64,000 nucleotides of DNA, from NCBI GenBank assembly GCA_025618425.1, contig CM046846.1:25877063-25941062 (forward strand), read 5' to 3'. Under the pieces are notes generated by a model, which was not told the origin of the DNA, did no database searches, and worked only from the letters and a program-made list of their open reading frames with translations. The DNA comes from Heliocidaris tuberculata (Eukaryota; Echinodermata; Echinoidea; Camarodonta; Echinometridae). Each line of letters begins with the position of its first letter. The first letter of the stretch is position 1. This document shows, piece by piece, positions 42,911-54,803 of the stretch. The position numbers and the translations under genes are program-made.

Positions 42911-43297
42911 CTAAAAAGTGAAGTTGTGGATGTGAATGAAGAGAAATCGGATGCTCTGGAACTTGTAAAAAGGGATTTGCTTGTCAAGATTAAAGAAAAC
43001 CTTAACATTTTCCGTGTTCAGGACACAGAAGTTACTCTGCATATTCCCATACAAGTGGAAACATTCAATAGGTTTGTGGTGGTCATAAGTGGTAATCCAG
43101 TCCGTTTGAAAAGAAAAGAGATCTTCACAGCTGATTGGGCATCAGTTGCCACATTTCTAGGGCCTGATCGGTTTTTTCGCATAGTCAGTGCAGCAGGAGA
43201 CTATGCTTATGTTGTGGAGAGCACTATACAGATATGGATACATGAAAGAAGGTGCCTGGAACAGTATGCTCTAAATGCAGAAACAAAGCAAAATTGA
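42911..43297 (+). CDS. Unrecognised ORF after a splice acceptor
   Basis: An A-run and TTTGTCTCAG give an acceptor, and 128 open codons follow to a TGA. The product is globular-looking, with DALELVKRDLLVKIKEN, VTLHIPIQVETFNRFVVVIS and FFRIVSAAGDYAYVVES. I do not recognise a family. It could pair with the donor near 42553, which would make a transcript starting in the LTR-like sequence; this is inference. Confidence 0.35.
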   Translation, partial: LKSEVVDVNEEKSDALELVKRDLLVKIKENLNIFRVQDTEVTLHIPIQVETFNRFVVVISGNPVRLKRKEIFTADWASVATFLGPDRFFRIVSAAGDYAYVVESTIQIWIHERRCLEQYALNAETKQN

Positions 43298-43788
43298 AAA
43301 AAAAAACTACTCCATCATGGACACCTGCTTGTTTTCCGTTTCGTGAAAGACCGAGGAAACAAGGGAACTAGGGAAAGTAGGAGTCGCTGTATGAAGAATA
43401 GGTTGGTTACCTGTGACTTTCAAGTAATTCAAGTACACATTTGTACCCATTCATGTGGTTGTTTAGCTTATCAAACTTTCAAATTCATATTTAAATAAAA
43501 CTTTTCCAGATATATCTGAGTTCAAACTGCAGTGTGTAACAATGATGTAGCTTACACTAGTGTTTGAACTTTCTGAAAGTTTTGAAATCTTCCAACTGAT
43601 TCCAGTTTTTAAATTGTGTTCATAGCTGACTCATTTCAGTTGATTCAGCTGTGTATTTCAGCTTTGTATTTTAACAAACTTTGTACATACATTATGTACC
43701 TATAGTGAAAATTACACTGCTTGAACTGTGTAAGTTTTGATCTCAAAAGTTTCCAGGTGATTTTACTTTTTATTGAATAGTAACTATT

Positions 43789-44387
43789 GTGCTAAAAATA
43801 ACAGTGTTTAAACATCTAAAAATGGCATCGTTGACTGTGAAGCTCATTTTTTCCTCTTTGGCACTATACTTGGCATTTAGTTCAAGTTTTCTACCTGTAG
43901 TGTTTGGTGCACCTTCTGCAACAAAGTCAGAATCATGGGTAATTGACATCAACTGCTTCACTTTGTACCAGCTAGTACGTGAAAGTGATATGGACCTGGA
44001 CTCAAACAGAGTGAATCTGTACTGAAGAAAATATTTCAGATGAATGGCATTGATGCAAAATATGCAGATGTTGGTATAGTTAAATGTCTTGATAACAAAA
44101 TACGATATATTATGCAACCTGCATCAAAGGCTTTTTGTGCTGGTGGCAGACAAGGTCAACAATTTTTGGACAAGTTAAAAAGTACCATTTATAAATTAAA
44201 ACTTGGTGGAGTTAAAAGACAAATGGAACATGAACTAGAAAACGAAAGAAAACGTAGAAAGGTGGCAGAAGACGAAGTTAGAAGCCAAAAAAGACAAGTG
44301 AAAGACGTGGGAAGTGGTTTTATACCAAAAAGAAAAAAAAGTAATATGCGGTTATTTTTATTTTTGTTGGGGTCCCAACTTTTTTAA
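43789..44387 (+). CDS. Two adjoining unrecognised frames, possibly one frameshifted gene
   Basis: The first frame (43789-44025) has an internal Met (43819) followed by a hydrophobic stretch resembling a signal peptide (VKLIFSSLALYLAFSSSFLP). The second (44040-44387, open from further upstream) reads ESVLKKIFQMNGIDAKYADV, then a Lys/Glu/Arg-rich coiled-coil-like segment (MEHELENERKRRKVAEDEV). The frames overlap near 44020, suggesting a one-base shift. Function unknown; it may belong to a decayed transposon. Confidence 0.3.
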
Positions 44388-45888
44388 TTTAGACATTTTA
44401 ATTGTAAATATTACCCATAGATTTAATAATATAAATCGCATCTTTCACACAAAATGTGTGTTATTATACAATCTTTCATTTTATCTTACAATGAATTCAT
44501 ACTTTGAAAAAGAATAATCTTCAGATTTACCAAAACTTAATACAGGCTTCAACTTCAGGGTAAGATCATGTTGTTGCTAGTTAGAAGATTTTGATAGTGT
44601 ATCAAAATATGCAATAACATGCAACATGACTATGATGACCACTTTCTAATCAATTTCTAATGGTCATGTGACTGGGATTCAACACAACTGATCTAACATA
44701 GTGCTATTATCTTATTGACAAGTAGAAACCCATAATTACGCTTTTCAGTAAATACTATTTGGTCATGTGTGAAATATGTTCCATATAAATTAGTGTTACA
44801 ATTTCAGTACTGTGGAAACTACTGTAAAATTGTTCTCTTCAATATTGCTATTTCTGAGCAAATAGGAAATTCGTTCGTATATTTATTGCATTGGCTTGTG
44901 TTGCCAAATATAGTTCAGTTAGTGCCTGAAATTGTTTTGCCATTGAAATTCTATGAAATTTGAATAAATTATTGAAAAAAAACTAACTTCTGGGTGTAGT
45001 ATCAGCAATTATCAAAATTTTGAGGTTATGTCAGATGTTTTGAGAGCTAGAGAAAGCAATCTAGCAAATCAAATCGAGAAATTGAGTTTATTATCTGATA
45101 TAAAGTACAGAAATTCATCCACCACTGGCAAGTGCAAAAGGACATTTGATATGTGACATTTTAACAATATGTTCTGAAAAAATTCACCCCTTTCCTTCCA
45201 GAAACAAAACATGAGGAAAAACAAATATAAAGAGCAAAGGAAAGAAAGCAATTGAGAGAGAGAGAGGGTGAGCAGATATCGACAAGTATTAGGAGATAGA
45301 TGAAATTATGGGAGGACGAGAGAGAGAGAATGGGAGGGAGAGAGAGAGAGAAGGAGAGAGAAACCCAACACTGGGTATCAATGAGATTAAATGAGAAGAA
45401 GAAGAGAGAGAGAGCCGACATTTGTACTAATTTTTCGTAAATCACGTAGGCAAAGCGAGAGAGCGATGAGACAGCCAGTGAATTCACACATTCCTTGACA
45501 AGAAAATGATAAGAAACAATGCCTGCTGAAAATAAACAGTCTCAGTACAGTATGTCATTGTGGATAGAATTAAATAAATCGCCGTATGTGTCCCTCCCAC
45601 CATGCCCACCTCGCTCTGTGTCACCCTTGCTCTAAATAGAACGGTCACAAACCTAGCGTGATCCAATCAGATCCAATCAGATTCAACCGCACAGCTGAGC
45701 GGACATTGTACACTTAGTCAGTTCTGTATGTGCGCACAGCTGACCCAGGCTTCAAATTAGGTGAAAGAAATCGGGGGTCACAAATTCATATGACTCGGGT
45801 TACGCATCTAATGCTGAAAAAATACCCTATTTATCCGTTTTCGTGTACGCGGATGATGTACAGGTCTCAATGAGACATGCCCCCGTGT
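44388..45888. other. Intergenic AT-rich DNA
   Basis: No supported gene. There is a GAGAGA microsatellite at 45253-45415, and GGATGATGTACAGGTCTCAA at 45851-45870 belongs to the patch shared with 34738-34778. Confidence 0.4.
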
Positions 45889-46031
45889 CTGTTTCTTAAA
45901 ACTTGTTATTAATAACAACTGCCCCACTTCTATGACAAATTTGCTCTCAGCCAATCAGATTCAAGGATTTCAGTAGCTTATAACAATAGTTAATGTAACT
46001 TGTTATTGATAACAAGTTTTATGAAATGGCC
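45889..46031. mobile_element. Small MITE with AACTTGTTATTAATAACAA arms
   Basis: AAAACTTGTTATTAATAACAA at the left faces TTGTTATTGATAACAAGTTTT at the right, with TTCTTA / ATGAAATGG outside. It is related to 23372-23510, sharing GCCAATCAGATT-like and GATTTCAGTAGCTTATA internal blocks. Confidence 0.6.
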
Positions 46032-46700
46032 GCCGTTATATGGCAAAAGGGTGTATCTAAATTTTGACTAGTTTTTAGAAAATATAATTTGGGGGGTTAT
46101 CGTCGACGCTCTTCTCATCTATAAAACTCTTTATTTGTCCGAAGATTTCTCCTTATGAAGATGGCATGGGCTATCTACACCCCCCTTTTCATCTCTGCTC
46201 AATAGTTTGTTGGCAAAAGGGTGCATCTTACAGATAGGCCTACATGCCTTTAGTGACCTCCCTATAATATGGCAAATAGGTGTATCTCCATGCAATATAC
46301 ATCTGTTTACCATATTTATGCACCATAAAAATTACGGAGACAGTGTAATTTGGAAAAGGGCGTATTTGCAACATAGGCCTCTTTGCCATATTTTTTGTGC
46401 CACAAAAGTTACCCGCGTATTAAGGAAAAAAGGCATATCTGCACATACATCTCTTTTCCATATTTTTGTACCACAAAAACAGTGAAAAACTGTCAAGTCT
46501 TATACAGCAAAATAAAGTATCTAACAGATAGCACCTGAAATTTTAGTTCCTAAATTATAGCAAAGCAGTGTATTTGCTCCATAGGCCCTACACCTTTTTA
46601 CCACATTTAGTTCCATAGATTTAGTCCAGTGTCTCATGGCAAAATGATGTATGGTGCAGATACACAATTTTGCTTAATTACTAGGTGATTCAGTTTTCTC
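46030..46700. repeat. Degenerate tandem repeat (~80-100 bp units)
   Basis: Units containing GGCAAAAGGGTGTATCT, ATAGGCCTACA and CCATATTT-TGCACCATAAAA recur at least six times with strong divergence. The short ORFs here are by-products. Confidence 0.55.
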
Positions 46701-47339
46701 TTTCAATTTCGAAGCCAAGTGGTTTATGACTTGACACACAAAATTATCATTATCGTTACATTCAGTAGGCCTACATGAATCTGAGTTGAACAAGTATAAC
46801 TATACAGGTGCATGGGTTTGTGGAACAGTCTTGAAATGCGATACAGTAATAATAATGAGGTATGAAGTAGGCATGTTCCTACATAAATGCTTTGACACGT
46901 GCACAGGTCAGTGTCTTAAGATTTCAAAATGATGTGAAATGTGTGAAATCAACTTTAGAATCAAAGCATTTTTACATGTTTGCACACATGCGCAGGAATT
47001 AAAGGTCATTAACACGTCCTTATGCGTACACAGGCGGAAATATTAATGTTTAAAATGGCCTAAAAAATACTCAAAAATTGATTATAGACTATCCCTACTT
47101 TCAGAATAGGTCCCGATTATCAGGGGCAGTTTGGAGAGGTCTTATCTTTTTTACGACCGACTGTCCACACTGTGTTCGAATGCCCCACAGAACTCCTAAA
47201 GACATCTTTAGTTCTGTGGAATGCCCCTGGTATCCGGGTACAATCACGGCTCAAGTGGTTTATTATGCTTAACATAATTTGACATAATTTAGCAAAATTT
47301 TAGCAGAATTCTGGTGTTTTTGTTTTGTTTTTTTGCTTA

Positions 47340-48200
47340 TCAGAGCATTTTTTAGTAAAAATACCCCCCCCCCCCCAAATGCTGATAACCTTTTTTTTTT
47401 TTTTTTTTTGCTTGTCAGAGAATTTTGGAGTAAATACAGGGAAAGGTAGACACGCACTGCTTGAGTGATGGCCCTGTATAGCATGAACTTATAAACACCA
47501 ATTTCTATCAAAATACCATAACACTGGTCACACTGCACTACAATTGTCAAAGTTCTCTTCAAAGTGCATGTGGGTACCATTATTTCGTTTTTCCTGTTCA
47601 AATGTGATTGTGCATGATGAATGAAATGGTATTCTTCGACAATTTCATTGGATTTCTTGGCCTCATGCTCGCCGTTTTTTACTTTACCTTCAGCATGATC
47701 TCCAATCCTTATGTTATTGTGCAATGATCAAACTTATAAGATGATTTTAACAACAGATTCAAAGCACTAGAATTAGAATACACAACGCGACGTCAACCAA
47801 AGAACTCGCACAAGTCAATGCAATACAAAACGCAAACTACCCACGCAATTCGCAATTCATGCTCCACTGACACCACGCACATGTGAATGTGTACATTCTG
47901 AACAACTGCGAGCTGCGGCGCCAATAACACGGCGGGAGTAATTCTTCGCCACCACATTTTGCGAATACGCACTTGTGATGAAAACAGCTTTGCGATATCA
48001 ATTACGAGCCCAAGGTCGCTCTCCCCTCAGAATTTTGTCCCCGAACCCATCAAGTTTGGTTGGAGCACCGGGAGAAGTCCCGCAAGCGTCCACACTATGG
48101 GTTTGCCGGGGAAAGTCCCGATAATCGGGATCTAGTCTGAACGCGGCGTATTTTGAGCATTTTCAAACTTTGCACGTGCATGCGCAACTTTATCGACGCA
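47340..48200. other. Composite repeat region
   Basis: It contains poly-C and poly-T runs (47365-47410), the dispersed unit at 47441-47515, and a patch (48050-48150) with GTCCCGCAAGCGTCCACACT and AAGTCCCGATAATCGGGA. That patch mirrors GGTCCCGATTATC and TGTCCACACTGTG near 47108-47172. The two ends may be the termini of one interrupted element. Confidence 0.35.
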
Positions 48201-48789
48201 TGCGTACATGCGCGCACCAAAAGTTGAATTTATAAATAATGTCAGTGCCCTATAACACATGCACAGACTATTTTAGTCCATTTTAGGCATTTTTACTCTT
48301 TGCATGTACGTAGGCGAGTGTTAAAGAAAAGTGTTCTATAAATGATACTGGATTAATTAAAATGCTCAAACAGACAAAGATCAGTCATTTTATGCTGTTT
48401 GAGGCATTGGATGCATTGTGGGAGCTTTGTCCAATATGAACAGTGATCTAGGAGGGTCAATCTGAATAAATGTTAATTCATGAGGAATGACATCAAAAAC
48501 TCGTCAAATACTGTTCAATGATTGGCTAGTGGCTCATATTAACATAATGTTTTATAAGATCATACATAAAACATTTTTTTCATTCCCACAATTCCCTACG
48601 ATTTGAACACAAAATTGGGAAAATGGCGGCTGTACGGGTAGTGCTACTTTTGTGCCATTTCAACACAAATCTCAAAAAAACTTTGTTCCTGAGAATTTTT
48701 TGTTTTAGAAGGAGTTTGTCTAGTAAATCTCACGAAAGCAGAAAATTCTTCGGGGAACATTCTCATCAAAGTAATACCATATGATGCCA

Positions 48790-48912
48790 TGAAAAGTAAG
48801 TAAATATTATTTCTGTTTAACGTCCCTCTTAATGACTGAGATGTGTTTGTCATGGCTGCGAGTGGGTTCACTGTACAAAACGTATTAACCCCACATCCCA
48901 CCCAGTACCCCC
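48790..48912 (-). repeat. SINE 3' region
   Basis: On the minus strand this reads GGGTACTGGGTGGGATGTGG and ends TAAGAGGGACGTTAAACAGAA followed by AAT-rich sequence. The GGGACGTTAAAC motif is characteristic of 3' ends of widespread marine-invertebrate tRNA-SINEs. No tRNA head is visible, so it is 5'-truncated. Confidence 0.4.
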
Positions 48913-49702
48913 TCTCTTGCATGACAAAAGAAAATTATCTTTGATTGAACTCTAAAACCATCCTTTTGAATAGTCTATTGTAAATATCTTTCGAAAAGAT
49001 CAGAAGTTTTCCATAGATCTGTATATTACGATTATTATTCAAACCTAAAAAAATGAAACGCATATGGCTTCTTTACCAACAATCTGCAGTAGATGTGAAC
49101 CTGTTCAAGATTGATCAGGACACTGAATGTGCAAGATCCTCACTCTCGGCCGCGTACGGTAAGATCTTGCCTAGACTGAAAAATCAGTCTATTTCGTTAG
49201 GGGATATGCTCCGCTGAGACTACGTCTGGCTTCACGGAATCCCTCTTCTACATAGACCGAAGTCTGCCCTACCCACTCCTGTAGGGGTACTCTCCCACAG
49301 ACAAAAGTTACGATAACCCCAATTTTATGAATTTGTTTACCATCAAACTGATAGACATTTGTGAAAAAAACATTCTACAAAATAATTTCAACTTTACCAC
49401 AATACACAATGGAAATATTCACTGTAGACCGCAGAAATCTTTATCCATCTCGCGACATCAACGTTCCACTAGGTCGCCATTGTTTACAAAGGTTTACAGA
49501 CCCCATATATAACACTTGCCCTGATTGGCCGACGGACAATTTCAGTCGCTCCATCAATATGAATAAGCCAATATGCAAATAAGCAAATATGAATATGCAA
49601 ATATAAATCGATATCGATATCGAAATCAGGCCCCTTGCAGTTAAAATAGCTTCCCACCAATACGAGAGACAGAGCTGGACTGGACAATTACATTAGATCA
49701 AA

Positions 49703-51424
49703 ATGGCATGTTCAAATTGTAGCAACAGATTAGGGAAAAGATAAAAATTATCTGCCAAAATTAATCACAATGATTTCACTTCAACTGACGCACTTGATTC
49801 TGTTGGCATCAAAATAAGCCCAAGTAAATCTTCAGAGATGCTGTGTATGCCATGCAGAACAATGCTTTCAAATCTATTGCGATCAAACCGATCAGTTGTT
49901 CAAACAACTAAAAAAAATTAAAGAATCAGCTTGCAATGAATTATATATTGCCAAAAAAGTGAAAAGGCTGAGAACACCAAATCTGAACCAGCCCTCTAAA
50001 AGACAGAGGAGATGTACACCTGCAAAAACTCAGACTTCAGCACATACTTCTTGTAAGAAGAGCAAGGCAGTGGTAGGTCAACTATGGCTTTTATATGCTG
50101 GCTGTGGTAATCACATGATGAATGAAGATTTAGAGAACTAAGAAATATGAAATTATAAACACTGTATTTCAATGAATTATTATTTATATCAAATATTAAA
50201 GGATCAGTATTATTTGAAAACATAAGTATATTAATGTCAACCTTGATTTTAGCATCACTTTTTTTCCAGTGGTTCAGATATATCTGTGCATCGTATAATT
50301 CAAATACATCAACCTCCTAAAATTGTCCATTTTAATATCTTGATGCCTATTTCTATAATAGAGTATACAAATGGAATAAGATTTGTATTCAGAAACAATA
50401 AACACAAAGTTGGTTACTCTAGAAAAATAGAAAATCTTGAAATCATACAAAGTGTTAACATTCAAGGAAATATCTAATGAATTTATTTTTCATGTATCTC
50501 ATTTTTTATCAAAATGTAGAACTCTGGCTTTCTTCCAAGAGCAACAAGCAGGCTTAAATGAGCCGACTACAAAGGAGTGTTGGCTATTATGGAAAAGAGA
50601 AGTGACACATTCAAGACCCATATGTTAACAACAATATGCAAGGTGGTAAGAAAGGAGGCAATATGTTTGGAAAGAAAAGGGACATTTAAATCAGGAGCTT
50701 CAAAGATGAAAGGCTACAGGAAGCTAGAGTGGAAGAATGTTCAGAAAGATGTAAGAAACACGTGCCCAACCCTCCTCAGGACCCTACAATCTCTAATCCC
50801 AGCAGGAAGATAGACGAAGCTGCAGCAAATAAGGATGATGACCACTATCTCGATTCTCATGTTCCTGAAAAAACCTTCGGAGAATAAAATCCTGCAGGAA
50901 CTGACAGGTATCATCCTGTGGTATGCTGGATGCAAGCAAGAGGTGGGTTGTAATTTTGGATTTAAAACAGTAAAATGGAGAAAGACTAATAGTTGAATCA
51001 TTTCAAATGTTTAGAATGTATAGTGATACCCTTTAACACTAACCTAATACAATAATGCAATGACCTAACCTATCAATGGTTCATTAATTAATCACAGATG
51101 AAATCTTTCCCATAACTTACAACTCCATGAAGCATGTTTTTCTCTGATCTCTTACAGACCTTCCAAAGGCTGAACCACCTAGGAGTATGTGTTAACATCA
51201 AATCAACGACCAGATGCACTGACATGATCAGGGCTTCATTTGATGAGGATTTAAAGAGGCAGAAGGGGGCCATAGAGAGAGCCTGCAGAAAGGCAAAAAG
51301 CCCACCCAACAGGAGACTGTTCAAAGAGCAGTGGGTAGAAGAAGAGGAAGAGTGGTTGGATGTAGAGGAAGGTATACAATGCTCGTGTGGTATCATTACA
51401 CAGGCCCTACATGATGCCTATTAA
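49703..51424 (+). pseudogene. Decayed multi-exon transposon-like gene (unnamed family)
   Basis: The first part (49703-50070) reads MACSNCSNRLGK, then LCMPCRTML, a CxxC...CxxC zinc-ribbon-like start, with stops and a frameshift, ending near a donor (GCAGTG|GTAGGT). The second part (50577-50940) reads VLAIMEKRSDTFKTHMLTTI and VRKEAICLERKGTFKSG, then APTLL-like CPTLLRTLQSL and ILWYAGCKQE, before GAG|GTGGGT. The third (after acceptor CTTACAG at 51159) reads TFQRLNHLGVCVNIKSTTR. The order fits a family of long uncharacterised proteins common in cnidarian, echinoderm and fish genomes that behave like mobile elements. Assignment is from memory of motifs only. Confidence 0.5.
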
Positions 51425-51630
51425 ATATATAATTTCTGATAAGGTATCAATAAAACTAAAGTACAACAAAATGTCCCAAGTTTGACATCCCATAACTCTT
51501 TATAATTTTCAAATGTGACTGGAAGGAACACTATCAGAAAATCCAGATGATAAACAATATTTTCGAAACTATCCGATATAAAAATATTATTCAGTCACCC
51601 AAACATTTTCACCTGCTTTCTTTTTAACCA

Positions 51631-51789
51631 GGGCCCCATTGCATAAAACTTACCATTAATGGTAACTCTGCTATCAATGGTAACTACCATGGTAACATCA
51701 CTCAACAGCCAATCAAAATCAAGGTTTCCATGGGAGTTACCATTGATGGCAAAGTTACCGTAAATGCTAAGTTTTATGCAACGGGGCCC
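51631..51789. mobile_element. Palindromic GGGCCCC-type MITE (Harbinger-like ends)
   Basis: GGGCCCCATTGCATAAAACT at the left mirrors AGTTTTATGCAACGGGGCCC at the right. Inner palindromic blocks (TTACCATTAATGGTAA, TTACCATTGATGGCAA) fill the rest. It is close in style to the sequence upstream of the Harbinger transposase at 62093, which starts CCCCGTTGCATAAGCACTTA. Confidence 0.7.
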
Positions 51790-52301
51790 AGATCTGACTG
51801 GCATCTATCCACTGGATGAGAACCTGCAGATATATATGGATGATCTCCATCAATTCCCAGGTGCTTAATTCTCATCTTTTCTCACTTTTTAAGAGGAAAT
51901 ATTACTTGAGATTACCATGCTTTGCCTAAATTAAAACAAAAATGAGAACAATCGCCTTGTGATTTTTTTAGAAAAGAACATAAATAAATGACGAAAAAGG
52001 TCTTAAATTTCAAAGTTGTGAATAACCAGACCCTGTTTGAATTATATTAGTATTTTTTCATTTTCCACACCTAAGAAGGATTCCACACCCACCTAAGAAG
52101 GATAACAATTTTTAAAATCGTTTTTAGGGCAATGTATTTGACATTCTGAAGTTATTTATGGAGGTATGGAAGCATAGATCATGGGAATTCATTAATGATC
52201 AGAGTACAAAGAAAAGTCCTGGCATACGAAGTTTAATAATTGAGATGCTAATGAAGATATCCACTGAAACCTGGTTATTTTGCACATATCTAAAACTTAC
52301 T

Positions 52302-52677
52302 GGCCCGAATTCACAAAGGTGGTAATAGATTTGTACCATGGTTTATGCAGATTTTGTGGTATAAGTGCACTTGATTTCGCGCGTACACTTAGAAAGATCC
52401 AATAATGAACTTGCAGGATTAGCAAACTGGCAAATTTTACGCTAGTTGCCATGGTTTAGACCATGGTTTATGTTAATTTACGCACAGTTTATTTCAATTA
52501 ATTTACATAAACCATGGTCTAAACCATGGCAACTAGCGTGAAATTTGCGCACTTTGCTAATCACGCACATTCATTATTGGATCTTTCTAAGTGTACGCGC
52601 GAAATCAAGTGCACTTATACCACAAAATCTGCATAAACCATGGTACAAATCTATTACCACCTATGTGAATTCGGGCC
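52302..52677. mobile_element. Near-perfect 376-bp palindromic MITE
   Basis: The ends GGCCCGAATTCACAAAGGTG and CACCTATGTGAATTCGGGCC are inverted, and almost the whole element is a hairpin around AATTTACGCACAG...ATTTCAATTAATTTAC. ACT flanks both sides (52299-52301 and 52678-52680), a 3-bp duplication as in the Harbinger group. Arms include GATCCAATAATGAA / TTCATTATTGGATC and CCATGGTTTAGACCATGG. The high arm identity suggests recent activity. Confidence 0.8.
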
Positions 52678-53194
52678 ACTGTGCTTGTGAAAATACAGTG
52701 ATAAGGTCTTATTGAATGCATCATAATTAAAGGATAGATTTCTGATATTATGTATTACATAAGTGAACTGACTAAAGAAATTATGAGTAGGCTTAAAACC
52801 ATGCATTTTATGACTGTGTATAAATATTTTCTTACCATTTCACTAAATAACAAGATTGCTTGCATATAACACACACATATTGTGATCAGAGACGTCGATT
52901 CGTTTGGTAAAGATAAAGCATTGGAGGGGCAAGCATTGTTTGTGAACAATGCTCTGCCCCTCCAATGCTTTGTCTATTTCGAACGATTTGACGCCTCTGA
53001 TTGTGATTGCATTCTGTTGAGAGCCAGATGGTATTAGCTCTGTGTTAAATGATAAGATTTAAAGCCTTCTCCATGGATCTCAGCAGATGATATCTTATAT
53101 GATGACAGTATGATTGTTATTATAAACATTTCCTCTACACATACAATGAAAATAATTTACATGTATATTCTTTTGCCCTTTACACCTTGTTTAG

Positions 53195-53286
53195 ATATCA
53201 AATCAGTGATGTTGACCTTGAAGCTGAAGCCTGTAGCACTCCCAATGACCCCCACCCTCCTAGTGGCATTACTCTGTCACAGCCTG
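53195..53286 (+). CDS. Possible small internal exon
   Basis: Acceptor CTTGTTTAG and donor CAGCCTG|GTATGT bound 92 nt whose open frame reads YQISDVDLEAEACSTPND, then PHPPSGITLSQP. The composition is exon-like and GC-richer than the flanks. I cannot connect it to neighbouring exons, so it may belong to the decayed gene at 49.7-51.4 kb or to nothing. Confidence 0.25.
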
Positions 53287-53610
53287 GTATGTTCACATTT
53301 CAATATACTTTAAGGTATAAGAAGAAATGACAGATAAAATGAATTGATTGCAATATGAAGACCTTCTTACACAGATATCGAATAGAAGAAATAGATATTC
53401 TAAAAAGTGTGTTAATAGTGAGAAACAAGCATAAAAATGGATGCCAATTTGGGGTTTGTTTTGTTACATGTTTAGTATGTTTTGTCATATTTTTAATGTA
53501 TTCTTTCTTTCCTTTGGGACAGTTGGTGGCGGCCTTTTGAGATGATCAGCTGTATATGGCGTAAATGCATGCACTTCTCACCTAATTGTATTTTCTCTTC
53601 TACAAACATA

Positions 53611-54803
53611 TGATGAGTAAGACTAAATTTTATACCTCATTAAATGTCAAAGGTATTAGGGAGAAAAATAAAAGGCGAAGCATTTTTAGATGGTGCAAGG
53701 AGAAAGGTGGGAATATTGTTTTTCTACAGGAAACTTTCAGTACACAAGATAAAGTTAATAACTGGAACTCGATGTAGGAGGGGAATTGTACATATAGCCA
53801 CGGTACGAACCATGGTAACGGGGTTATGATATTATTTGACGGTAGAGTAAATATCAAATTAAGCCGTACAATTATTGATGCAGGAGGCAGATACATTTTT
53901 ACAGTTGGTTTTTTGCAAAATCAGGAGGTAATACTCGGGAATGTTTACTTTCCAGTTGGGAGCAGAGAGTTGGACCAATTAGAGTTTCTGCACACTATTA
54001 TAAATATCCTACAAAAAGATGAATTCAAAAATAAGCCTTTTCTTATTGGAGGAGATTTTAATATGGTTAGAGATGTACATCTAGATTACATTGGACATAA
54101 TATTAACAAAAAGCAGTCTAAACTTAGTTATGCATTTGAAAACTTTTAAATTGATTATAATGCAGTAGACATATGGCGATTAAAATATGCTACGAAGAAA
54201 CAATTTACGTATCACCAAGAAAATCCTTCTGAGCAAAGTAGATTGGATTACTGGGTTGTTTCGGAAAGTTTGGAAGAGAATGTGTTAAACTGCAAAATAC
54301 TACCTTCAATATCACCTGATCACTCACCAATAGAATTGAATATTAAATTCAACTCCTCCACTAATTCTACAATAAATGCAGGTTATTGGAAATTTAAAAC
54401 AGTTTGTGCAAGGAAGAGGATTATGTTAAGAGCATGAAAGAAGAAATAGCACGTTTGAAACTTAGGTTATCTAAAGAGATAACAGATAGCAGAATATTAC
54501 GGGATTATGTGAAAATGGAAATACGTAGTTTTACAAGAAAATACTGCAAGAAAAAGGCAAAGGAACGAAAGGGCAAAAACGCTGGTTTGGAACAAGAAAT
54601 TTCAAAATTAGAAGAAAAATTTATACAACTACCAACAAATATTAGTAACAATATTTTTATTTTAACAATTTGGAGAGATAACGAAATGAATTGAAAAATC
54701 TTTACGTTTACATTAATGAAGGGGTTAAAATCAGATCTCAAGCCCCATGGTTTGAAACTGGAGAAAGGGAAACGGCATATTTTAAGCAATTAAAGTCGCT
54801 AAA
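53611..54803 (+). pseudogene. L1/Tx1-like LINE ORF2: endonuclease and linker, broken
   Basis: FYTSLNVKGIREKNKR, VFLQETFST, SHGTN-GNGVMILF, LIGGDFNMV, RLDYWVVS and SPDHSPIEL are the ordered motifs of an AP-endonuclease domain of L1/Tx1-type retrotransposons. In-frame stops occur at about 53776 and 54147. The frame shifts near 54404 (KEEDYVKSMKEEI) and again near 54690 (NLYVYINEGVKIRSQAPWFE). All are recognisable ORF2 segments leading towards the reverse transcriptase. The palm domain itself is absent, because BEL/Pao sequence begins near 54800. Confidence 0.8.

Noticed and set aside
45161..45487. Ser/Leu-rich minus-strand ORF
   Set aside because: It is dominated by a GAGAGA microsatellite with no other support.
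48644..48922. 92-residue minus-strand ORF
   Set aside because: It overlaps the SINE 3' motif GGGACGTTAAAC, so the frame is repeat-derived.
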